From Myxococcales bacterium (GTDB lineage: Bacteria; Myxococcota_A; Polyangia; Fen-1088), in assembly GCA_003158735.1 (NCBI GenBank), contig PMLB01000386.1:63773-116711 (forward strand): DNA of 52,939 nt, read 5' to 3'. The notes beneath the pieces were generated by a model. The model was not told the DNA's origin and did no database searches. It saw nothing but the letters and a program-made list of their open reading frames with translations. Below, in pieces: positions 28,982-36,203 of this stretch (within the stretch, counting starts at the first letter, position 1; each line of letters begins with the position of its first letter). Position numbers and translations under genes: made by a program.

Positions 28982-29037
28982 CTCCGCTCACAGATCTCTT
29001 GCCCCCGCACTCGATCCGAAAGAGGATGGTACTTCGC

Positions 29038-30033
29038 ATGCCACACAGGAAAGAAAAGACCAGGGAGGCCCCGGTGCTCGATTTCGAGCGCCCCGTCGTC
29101 GAGTTGGAACGCAGACTCGAAGAACTCAAGCAGCGCACGCGCCTGTCGGGGGAGATACGGCGCGAGATCGAAACCCTGGAGGCGCGGGCGCGTGAGTTGC
29201 AGCAGCAGATCTTCTCCGACCTGACGCCATGGCAGAAGGTGCAGCTCGCGCGGCACCCGGCCCGGCCCTACACGCTGGACTATGTCAGCCGCCTCTTCAC
29301 CGATTTCTGTGAGCTGCACGGGGATCGCCGCTTCGCGGACGACGCCGCCATGATCGGCGGGATTGGCTTCTTCGAAGGGGTGCCCATCTTGTGCCTGGGC
29401 CAGCAAAAAGGGCGCACCACCAAGGAGAAGCTTGCGCGCAACATGGGCATGGCCAAACCCGAGGGCTATCGCAAGGCCATGCGCCTGATGGATCTGGCCG
29501 CGCGCTTTGGCAAGCCCGTCATTTGTCTGCTCGACACCCCCGGTGCGTTTCCCGGCATCGACGCCGAGGAGCGCGGCCAGGCTGAAGCGGTGGCCAAGAA
29601 TCTGGAAATCATGGCCGGGCTGCCGGTGCCCATCATCGCGGTGGTCATTGGTGAAGGCGGCTCGGGCGGGGCGCTGGCCATCGGGGTGGCAGACCGCATC
29701 TTGATGCTGGAATACGCCATCTACTCCGTGATTTCACCTGAGGGCTGCGCTTCGATTCTCTTCCGCAGCGACGAGCGCAAGGCCGAGGCGGCCGAGGCCA
29801 TGAAGATCACGGCACCCGATCTGGCCCGTTTGGGCATCGTCGACGAGATCGTGCCCGAAGCGCCAGGCGGCGCACACCGCAACTTCGATCTCACCGCGCG
29901 CAATCTGGCCGCAGCTCTGCGCCGGCATCTGGCGGATCTGCTGCCGCTTCCGCCCAGCCTGCTCAAGGATCTTCGCTACCAGAAATACCGACGCATGGGC
30001 GTCTTTGTCGAACCGGGCGGTCTGGCCTCGTGA
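29038..30033 (+). CDS. accA: Acetyl-CoA carboxylase carboxyltransferase subunit alpha
   Basis: This 331-residue subunit works with AccD to move the carboxyl group from biotin to acetyl-CoA, forming malonyl-CoA for fatty acid synthesis. The N-terminal helical part (FERPVVELERRLEELKQR, LEARARELQQQIFSDLTPWQ) is standard. It is followed by the carboxyltransferase core with FCELHGDRRFADDAAMIGGI, GQQKGRTTKEK, NMGMAKPEGYRKAMRLM, LDTPGAFPGIDAEERGQ, GEGGSGGALAIGVAD and ISPEGCASILFR. ATG 29038 gives the usual N-terminus with AGAGG about 12 bases upstream; ATG 29026 and TTG 28978 are in frame. Its stop overlaps the thyX start (TGATG). Confidence 0.96.
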   Translation: MPHRKEKTREAPVLDFERPVVELERRLEELKQRTRLSGEIRREIETLEARARELQQQIFSDLTPWQKVQLARHPARPYTLDYVSRLFTDFCELHGDRRFADDAAMIGGIGFFEGVPILCLGQQKGRTTKEKLARNMGMAKPEGYRKAMRLMDLAARFGKPVICLLDTPGAFPGIDAEERGQAEAVAKNLEIMAGLPVPIIAVVIGEGGSGGALAIGVADRILMLEYAIYSVISPEGCASILFRSDERKAEAAEAMKITAPDLARLGIVDEIVPEAPGGAHRNFDLTARNLAAALRRHLADLLPLPPSLLKDLRYQKYRRMGVFVEPGGLAS

Positions 30034-31073
30034 TGACCGCCGACCAGGAGGGAACGGCCGTGGCGGACTCCCACTTGCAGAACAGCACAAGGCGAAGCGT
30101 CAGCCCGGGGGCCGAGGAAATACTGGGCCTGTACTTCCCGGTGCTGGACCATGGTTTTGTCGCCTTGGTCGACTACATGGGCAGCGACGAGGACATCGAG
30201 CGGGCCGCGCGGGTCAGCTACGGCTACGGCACGCGCAAGCGCAGCCAGACGCGCGGGCTGCTTCGCCATCTGCACCGCCACGGGCACACGACGCCCAGTG
30301 AGATGGTGGAGCTGAAGTTCCACTGCTGCATGCCGATCTTCGTTGCGCGCCAGTGGATCCGACATCGCACCGCCAACGTCAACGAGCTGTCGGGGCGCTA
30401 CAGTCTGATGCCCATGCTGTTCTACACGCCGCCGGACGAACAGTTGCAGGCGCAGAGCGCGCAGAACCGCCAGGGACGCGCCGGCCAGCCTTTGCCGGCC
30501 GGGCTGCGCGACCAGGCCAAGCAACGATGGCAGGAGGGGCGGACTGGCGCCGTCGCAACTTATGAGTGGCTGACCAGTCACGAGGTGGCGCGAGAGTTGG
30601 CGCGCATCGACCTGCCGCTGTCGACCTACACCCAGTGGTACTGGAAGATCGATCTGCACAACTTGTTGCACTTTCTCACCCTGCGAGTGGACTCGCACGC
30701 GCAGTGGGAAATCCAGCAGTATGGTCAGGTGATGGCGGGCATGCTCAAGCGCGTGGCGCCACTTTCGTACGAAGCGTGGATCGACTACGACGTGTGCGGA
30801 GCCAGGTTCTCGCGCATGGAGCTGGACGCCCTGCGGGCGCTGCTGCACGCCAGCGAGGACGGCGTGGAAGGGCAGGGACGGCGTCTCGGGCGCGAGGAGC
30901 TGAGCTCGCTGGGACTGAGCAGTCGCGAAGTGGACGAGTTTCTGTCGACCTTGTGCCGGAGCCAAGTTCCCGACTTCGAGCTGGACCTGGCCAGCGCGCG
31001 TCCTGCGTCCGACTTCGCCGATCGCTTTGCCGCTGCCGTGCCGCGGGGCGAGCGAGAGCCTGGCCAAGAGTAG
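30033..31073 (+). CDS. thyX: FAD-dependent thymidylate synthase ThyX
   Basis: This 346-residue enzyme methylates dUMP with methylenetetrahydrofolate, using FAD and NADPH. The ThyX motif RHRx7S is intact (RHRTANVNELS, residues 110-120), followed by GRYS; the second half has the typical LPLSTYTQWYWKIDLHNLLHFLTLR and HAQWEIQQYG. Many ThyX proteins are 220-250 residues; here about 90 extra helical residues follow the core (MELDALRALLHASEDG ... LGREELSSLGLSSREVD). The ATG overlaps the accA stop by one base. A strong hairpin terminator follows after 12 bases, so this is the end of the mutL-miaA-accA-thyX run. Confidence 0.95.
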   Translation: MTADQEGTAVADSHLQNSTRRSVSPGAEEILGLYFPVLDHGFVALVDYMGSDEDIERAARVSYGYGTRKRSQTRGLLRHLHRHGHTTPSEMVELKFHCCMPIFVARQWIRHRTANVNELSGRYSLMPMLFYTPPDEQLQAQSAQNRQGRAGQPLPAGLRDQAKQRWQEGRTGAVATYEWLTSHEVARELARIDLPLSTYTQWYWKIDLHNLLHFLTLRVDSHAQWEIQQYGQVMAGMLKRVAPLSYEAWIDYDVCGARFSRMELDALRALLHASEDGVEGQGRRLGREELSSLGLSSREVDEFLSTLCRSQVPDFELDLASARPASDFADRFAAAVPRGEREPGQE

Positions 31074-31085
31074 CCGCTCTGATCG

Positions 31086-31117
31086 CGAAAGCCGCTCTTC
31101 AGGAAGAGCGGCTTTCG
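31086..31117. terminator. Strong hairpin terminator after thyX
   Basis: A perfect 14-bp stem (CGAAAGCCGCTCTT / AAGAGCGGCTTTCG) with loop CAGG starts 12 bases after the thyX stop. The gene on the other strand ends at 31147, so the hairpin can serve both directions. Only a short T-containing tail follows. Confidence 0.85.
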
Positions 31118-31146
31118 GTTCGATCACGTGCTGTGGCGGTCGGACG

Positions 31147-33045
31147 TCAGAGTTTTGATTTGTCGCATGCTGGTTGGTCCTGGGGACAGCACTTCTGGTC
31201 AGCACTTGCGCAGGTCAAGCACTGCATCCCCAGGAACGTACCAGCCGGCGCCACTGTGCCCGTCGGGCGCAAGGCAGAGATCCTCTGGCCATTGTACGAG
31301 ACATTCTTGCAGCCTAGGGTAGTGTTGTCGTAGGAGAGGTACCAGCAAGGCCGCGAGGCGTCGCTGATGCCAGCGAGGATGTTGTCGACGGCAGCTTGGC
31401 CGCCAGCACCGCTGGGGTCGAGACTGGACGGGTCGAGAATCTTCCCCTGGGCGTCTTTGCACTCGGCGAGCTTGGTCTCCGTGTAGCTGGTTTGCAGACA
31501 GGGAGCAACGCCCGGATGGATGCACGGGCTGCGGTCGAAAACCACGCATTCGGGCTCGGTGATCTTGGGCGTACTGGAGTCTGTGTCGATCAACGGGTAG
31601 GTGACACAGCCAGGCTGTAGAACCTGAACAATCGCATTTCCAATCTGAATCATGGCGTTGGTGAAGTCCGAGTTGCAGATGCTGAACACTTGCCCCTTGT
31701 CGCCGAAACCATCGACAAACTTCTTCAAGCGAAGACCGCCATAGGCCTTGTAGATATTCAGATCAGCGGACTTCTGGGACGGAATCGTGCAGATGGGCAT
31801 GTAGTCCCACAGACTCTTCTGCGAGTCCGGAATCGAGGTGGCATCCTTGTCAATCCGGTAGTTGGGGTTGGTTTGAAGGTCGCTCGGGAGGTTGGTGTCG
31901 TTCGCGCCCGGGGGCCAGCCGATGATGCCAGACACGAGGATTCTCTGCTTGGCCTGGGCTCCCTTGGTAAAGTTGTTGATGTCGTTGATGACGTCCTGAA
32001 CATCGATGAGCGGCAGATAGACGTAGTCTACGTTGGTGGGGTCGGTGAGGCTTCCGTTGGGGTTAAGCAGTCTCTTCTCCTTGGCCGAGCAGTCGGTGAA
32101 GGTGTCCGAGAAAGGCGCCGTGCCCGTGTAGCCGATCGACGGGTCGTAGCTGGGAATTGGGTTGCCGTTGCACAGGTGACCGCGCGCTGCACATCGCAGG
32201 CTGGTGGTGTCGCCCACGTTTCTCTTGCCCGGCGTTTGCATGTTGAACATGTCATCATTCTGGGTGTTCACGTTGCTGGCAGAGCAGTCATCCTCATCGG
32301 TGATGAGAACGATGGCGAGGTAGGCGTTGGACCGCAAGAAGCCGTTGTTGGCAGTATTGACACCGTTCTGGGGAATGAGAGCCACGCGAGTCGCTTGCAG
32401 CTGGTGCTCCTGTCCACAGCCAGCCACGCCCACGGCCTTGGCGAGACAAGAGAAGACGTCTTGAAGTTGCAGATTGTTGGCCGTGGTGTAGTTCCGTATG
32501 CGCCCGGGATTGTTGGGATCCTGGATATCCTCGATCCAACGTTGACCGACATTGAGGCCGCAACCAGAGGCGATCAGAGGGTGGTTCGGATCTGTCGCGT
32601 AGGGACTGCCGTCCGCGACCGAAGCGGTCATATCAGTGGGATCGTTGCCCCACAAAAGGCCCCTGTCGCCCAACCCATTGCCACAGTTGCCGCCCATGGC
32701 GCCATTGCCAGCTCCCATGTTGCTGCTGACCACGCCGATGTGCACGTCAGGCAAGCCGCCGGGAAGCTTCTCCAGTGCCGCGATCATCTTCGGGAAGTTG
32801 TTGGCCAGTGCCTGCTGCTTGGGGTCCATGGACGGGGAGTTGTCGATCATGAACAAGATGTCGATGTTGCGCTCGGGACTGACCTGAACTTCGAAGTCGG
32901 TTTCCATCTGGGGCAACGGCGTGGGCGTCTGCAGCTTGTGTCCGTTGCAAGCCCAGAGGGCCAACGGAAGCGCAGGGATCACCAGCGCCCAGCGGAGATA
33001 GTGCCAACGGAGAAGCGGCAAACGCCTTGAAGAATTACGGGCCAT
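31147..33045 (-). CDS. vWA-domain lipoprotein
   Basis: This 632-residue protein has a positively charged N-terminus, a hydrophobic stretch and a lipobox (LALWAC, Cys33). A von Willebrand A domain has the metal site MIDNSPSM (Asp68, Ser70, Ser72) and the later strand IVLITDEDDCSASNV. The rest is rich in Cys, Asn and Gly (for example NMGAGNGAMGGNCGNGLGD) and ends in a Cys cluster (CLTCASADQKCCPQDQPAC), which suggests a disulfide-stabilised surface protein. Similar vWA lipoproteins are numerous in myxobacteria; function unknown. ATG 33045 is chosen because AGGAGG lies six bases upstream; the ATG at 33060 overlaps that binding site. Confidence 0.85.
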   Translation of the reverse strand: MARNSSRRLPLLRWHYLRWALVIPALPLALWACNGHKLQTPTPLPQMETDFEVQVSPERNIDILFMIDNSPSMDPKQQALANNFPKMIAALEKLPGGLPDVHIGVVSSNMGAGNGAMGGNCGNGLGDRGLLWGNDPTDMTASVADGSPYATDPNHPLIASGCGLNVGQRWIEDIQDPNNPGRIRNYTTANNLQLQDVFSCLAKAVGVAGCGQEHQLQATRVALIPQNGVNTANNGFLRSNAYLAIVLITDEDDCSASNVNTQNDDMFNMQTPGKRNVGDTTSLRCAARGHLCNGNPIPSYDPSIGYTGTAPFSDTFTDCSAKEKRLLNPNGSLTDPTNVDYVYLPLIDVQDVINDINNFTKGAQAKQRILVSGIIGWPPGANDTNLPSDLQTNPNYRIDKDATSIPDSQKSLWDYMPICTIPSQKSADLNIYKAYGGLRLKKFVDGFGDKGQVFSICNSDFTNAMIQIGNAIVQVLQPGCVTYPLIDTDSSTPKITEPECVVFDRSPCIHPGVAPCLQTSYTETKLAECKDAQGKILDPSSLDPSGAGGQAAVDNILAGISDASRPCWYLSYDNTTLGCKNVSYNGQRISALRPTGTVAPAGTFLGMQCLTCASADQKCCPQDQPACDKSKL

Positions 33046-33233
33046 GGAAAGCCTCCTCATGGACGAACCGTGAAAATGATGAGAACTCGTAGCTACCTTA
33101 CAGCAAGATGCGGGCCGAAGGTAATCTTAGTTAACTATGGAGAACACCGGGCCTAGCTGCAATGCCAATGTCAACAAAGTTGGCGTCGCTGTCGTCGTGG
33201 TTGGCAGGGAAATTGACGCTCCAGGCATCAGTA

Positions 33234-34376
33234 TCATCGATCCGGTGGCGACGAGGCCGCTGGTGCTGCATCAGGGTTTTGACGCTTGGGCAATGTGGCG
33301 GCGTCTGGAATGGCCGGAAAGCCATCAGGGAGCGGTGGTCCCTGAACCGTTGTCGCGGTCGCCAGCTTCGCCTTGTGGGTGACTATCCAGTCAACCACGC
33401 GGGCCACGTCTCCGAACCGGGCGAGCTTGCCCTCGGTGCCGAGCAGCGCCATGCCGTAGTTGCGTCCATCGATGGCAACGGCAATGACCAGACAGTAGCG
33501 CGCGGTATCGTTGTAGCCGGTCTTGCCACCAAGGATCTGCAGGTTCGGCCGGGCCGCGGGTCGGTGCGTGCTGACGTACTTGATGGGCGGGCGACCGACA
33601 GGGTGGGCTTCGTATTCCGGCTTGCGCACGATGGGTCCCAGGATTGGGTGGGACATGGCTGCGCGCAAGAGCTGCAGGATCTCACGCGGAGTGGAAACAT
33701 TCTCCGGGGAAAGACCGGTGGGTTCGCGGAACCGGGTCGCACGAAGCTGCAGCGAGGCGACCTTCCGGTTCATGGCATTGGTGAGCTGGGTGGCGCTGAG
33801 TCCGACCGCGCGTCCCAGGGCTGAGATGGCCCGGTTGTCCGATCCCAACAGGGCCGCGTGCAGCAGATCCCGGTTGGACAATGTCATGCCTTCGAGCAGG
33901 CGCGAAGGGGCCCCACCGCGAGCAACCTCTGAGTCGACCTTCTTCATGGTGGTCAACCCCTCGAGGTCGAGCTCGTGGTCCATCACCACGAGGGTTGAGG
34001 CCAGCTTGGAAATGGACGCAATCGCGCGCGGTTGGTCAGGCTTGCGGGCGAAGATCTCATGCCCGTTGTCCATGTCCACGACCAGCGCACCCAGGGAAAG
34101 CACATTGGGCAAGTTGCCCTTCACGGCCACCACATGCTTTTCCAGAAAGACTTTCTTCTTGCCGGCTCGCTTCTTGCCGTTGGTCTTCTTCGCCACCTTG
34201 CCGCTAGGCTTCTTCCTCGCGTTCTTCTTCGCTGCCGGCTTGCCCTTCTTCTTGCCGTTCGACTTGCCCGACGACGGTTTGGCCGAGGCTGCCTGCGCGC
34301 CAAGGGCGACGGCCGGCGCAATCAGAGGCAGGCAGCAGGCTGCGACCAGGAGCAGGATCTTGGGGGCGGAGGGCAC
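33234..34376 (-). CDS. D-alanyl-D-alanine carboxypeptidase/endopeptidase (peptidase S11)
   Basis: This 380-residue secreted penicillin-binding protein has a signal peptide (ILLLVAACCLPLIAPAVALGA), then an unusually Lys-rich linker (residues 36-75, many KKG, AKK and KKR words), then the S11 catalytic domain with SISK (Ser121 and Lys124), the SDN triad in LLGSDNRAIS, and GGKTGYN. It should trim or cut peptidoglycan peptides in the periplasm, as PBP7-type enzymes do. GTG 34376 is the start. A Pro/Ala-rich tail ends the protein. It is divergent from mqnD with 59 bases between starts. The 188 bases downstream, to the vWA gene start, contain a TAGTTAACTA palindrome at 33128-33137. Confidence 0.88.
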   Translation of the reverse strand: MPSAPKILLLVAACCLPLIAPAVALGAQAASAKPSSGKSNGKKKGKPAAKKNARKKPSGKVAKKTNGKKRAGKKKVFLEKHVVAVKGNLPNVLSLGALVVDMDNGHEIFARKPDQPRAIASISKLASTLVVMDHELDLEGLTTMKKVDSEVARGGAPSRLLEGMTLSNRDLLHAALLGSDNRAISALGRAVGLSATQLTNAMNRKVASLQLRATRFREPTGLSPENVSTPREILQLLRAAMSHPILGPIVRKPEYEAHPVGRPPIKYVSTHRPAARPNLQILGGKTGYNDTARYCLVIAVAIDGRNYGMALLGTEGKLARFGDVARVVDWIVTHKAKLATATTVQGPPLPDGFPAIPDAATLPKRQNPDAAPAASSPPDR

Positions 34377-34435
34377 GGGCGGTGCAGGTTAATCAGAGCC
34401 GAGGCGATGAGCAACAGGCAAGGTACACTGGAACC

Positions 34436-35284
34436 ATGCCCATCTCGCTGGCCTATTCGGTCGATGCTGACGACGCGTTCATGTTCTACGCCTTGCACGC
34501 TGGTGGCGTCTCCACGCGAGGGCTGGAATTCACCCATCGCCGCGGCGACACGTCCGAATTGAACGCGCTGGCCCAGGCGGGCGAGATCGACGTGGTGGCG
34601 ATCTCGGCAGGCGCCTATCCCGCGGTGTCGGACAAGTATTTGATCCTGCCGCACGGAGCTTCGGTGGGGCGCGGCTTCGGGCCAGTTCTGGTGGCGCGGC
34701 AGCCGATGACTTTGGCCGACCTGGCCGGCCGGCGCATCGGTATTCCGGGCCTGTCCACCACGGCTTGGTTGGTGCTTCGTCAGATGCAAACGGGACTTGT
34801 GCCGGTGGTCGTCCCCATCGCGCCCTTTGGGCGAATTTTCGAGTGTCTGGACGCGGGCGCCATCGACGCAGCCTTGCTGATTCACGAGGGACGACTCATC
34901 TACCAGGGCCGCGGCTATGTGCGCGTCGCCGAGATCGGGGAGTGGTGGCAAGTTGAAACCGGGTTGCCCTTGCCGCTCGGGGTGAATGTCATTCGGCGAG
35001 GGCTTGGGAGCGAACGTATCGCCCTGCTGTCAGCGATCTTGCGCGAGGCGATCGACTACGCGCTCGACCACCGCGACGAGATTATCCATGCGCTCGCGGC
35101 CGAGCAGCGAGGCGAGGCGGCGCTGGCCGAGACAGCGCTCCTCGATCGCTACCTCGCCATGTATGCCAACGAGGACACGCGCGCGATGGCGCCCGATGCC
35201 CGCCGGGCCATCGAGGTTCTATTCGATCGCGCGGCCAAGGCCGGCTTGTTGCCTGCGGATTGTCGTGTCGAGTGGGCACCATAG
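34436..35284 (+). CDS. mqnD: 1,4-dihydroxy-6-naphthoate synthase
   Basis: This 282-residue protein belongs to the MqnA/MqnD family, which has a periplasmic-binding-protein fold used as an enzyme. It converts cyclic de-hypoxanthine futalosine to 1,4-dihydroxy-6-naphthoate in the futalosine route to menaquinone. Supporting segments are AYSVDADDAFMFYAL near the start, VVAISAGAYPAVSDKYLILPHGASVG, GRRIGIPGLSTTAWLVLR, IDAALLIHEGRLIYQ and LPLPLGVNVIRRGLG. MqnA usually lacks the DADDAFMFYAL wording, so D is preferred. ATG 34436 fits the family N-terminus. It converges on mqnB, the futalosine hydrolase of the same pathway. Confidence 0.9.
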   Translation: MPISLAYSVDADDAFMFYALHAGGVSTRGLEFTHRRGDTSELNALAQAGEIDVVAISAGAYPAVSDKYLILPHGASVGRGFGPVLVARQPMTLADLAGRRIGIPGLSTTAWLVLRQMQTGLVPVVVPIAPFGRIFECLDAGAIDAALLIHEGRLIYQGRGYVRVAEIGEWWQVETGLPLPLGVNVIRRGLGSERIALLSAILREAIDYALDHRDEIIHALAAEQRGEAALAETALLDRYLAMYANEDTRAMAPDARRAIEVLFDRAAKAGLLPADCRVEWAP

Positions 35285-35285
35285 G

Positions 35286-35394
35286 CTCCGGTGGCCGGAG
35301 CCGGTGGCCGGAGCCGATGGCCGGTGGCCGGAACCGGCTCCGACTACCGGCCCCGGAACCGGCTCCGACTACCGGCCCCGGAATCGGCTCCGGC
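35286..35394. repeat. CCGG-rich short-palindrome repeat, block 2, with 25-bp tandem copies
   Basis: The first half is GGTGGCCGGAGCC-type words. The second half has two exact copies of a 25-bp unit (35331-35355 and 35356-35380) and a partial third. The block starts just after the mqnD stop and enters the 3' end of mqnB, whose stop codon lies inside the first 25-bp unit. Confidence 0.85.
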
Positions 35395-36144
35395 AGCCTC
35401 CAAGAGGCGGTACGAGCCGGTCGCTTTCTCGATGACTTCGAGGGCCGCACGGCAGGCGGCGGCTGCGGCGCGGGCCGCGTTACGCTTCCAGGCCGTGTGC
35501 GCAGACGGGCCCACGTTGTTGCTAATGCCCAGGATGGCCGCGAAAGGCAGATCGGCGGCTGCGGCGGCACGAGCGACGGCAAAGGCTTCGAGGTTTTCAA
35601 CGTCGCAGGCCGGGAGGCGAGCGCCGCGTCCGATCATGGTCGGTCGGGACGTGATGGCGAGCGGACACGCCACGTCTGCCATGAGCAGCCCGGTCGCAGC
35701 GGCGATTCGACGCAAGCCTAGGTTGGCTTCCTGCATGGCGGGCAGGGCAGGAGGAAGATAGGCGTCGCCGGTCGTCACTCCGTCGGCCGAGAGAACCAGA
35801 CGCCGCGCTGTCACCGCACCTGCCATTGCAAGGTCGGGGCGCCGGTTCGGGTAGAGCCCGGCCGTGCCGATGAACATGACGGCATCAGGTCTCACCTCCG
35901 CGATGGCAGCGGTGGCACCGATGGCTGCCTCGACCAGACCGACGCCGGCAATCCGCGCAACCACCTGTTTGCCAGCCGGCACTTTCCTGAGCAGGCGGCG
36001 AAGCTCCGCGAGTTCTGGCGTCCACGCTGCCAGAACCAGCCAGCGCTTGAGCGCATGCGTTTGTTTGGTACGGCCAGCTCGCGAGCGCAATCCGAAGTGA
36101 TCCTTGTTCTTGTTGAAGTCCGACCAGGCCGCTTGGGCGTTCAC
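35344..36144 (-). CDS. mqnB: Futalosine hydrolase (nucleoside phosphorylase-like)
   Basis: This 266-residue protein resembles MqnB, which removes hypoxanthine from futalosine in menaquinone synthesis. Core segments are RWLVLAAWTPELAELRRLL, ARIAGVGLVEAAIGATAAI, VMFIGTAGLYPN, VLSADGVTTGDAYLPP and CDVENLEAFAVARAA, the last being the nucleoside-binding Glu/Asp region of this fold. The first 32 residues are unlike the family, so the true start may be TTG 36090 or near; GTG 36144 is the listed frame start. The last 15 residues (GADSGAGSRSRFRGR) are read from the CCGG repeat and are probably a non-native tail. Its position next to mqnD supports the assignment. Confidence 0.82.
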   Translation of the reverse strand: MNAQAAWSDFNKNKDHFGLRSRAGRTKQTHALKRWLVLAAWTPELAELRRLLRKVPAGKQVVARIAGVGLVEAAIGATAAIAEVRPDAVMFIGTAGLYPNRRPDLAMAGAVTARRLVLSADGVTTGDAYLPPALPAMQEANLGLRRIAAATGLLMADVACPLAITSRPTMIGRGARLPACDVENLEAFAVARAAAAADLPFAAILGISNNVGPSAHTAWKRNAARAAAAACRAALEVIEKATGSYRLLEAAGADSGAGSRSRFRGR

Positions 36145-36203
36145 CAGGGGCTTGGTATACCTCGGCTTCCTCCAACAGGTCCATGGGCCGGAGAATCATC
36201 ATC

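Noticed and set aside
31690-33030. A 446-residue plus-strand frame opposite the vWA lipoprotein
   Set aside because: The minus strand has a lipobox, metal site and good ribosome binding site; the plus frame has none of these.
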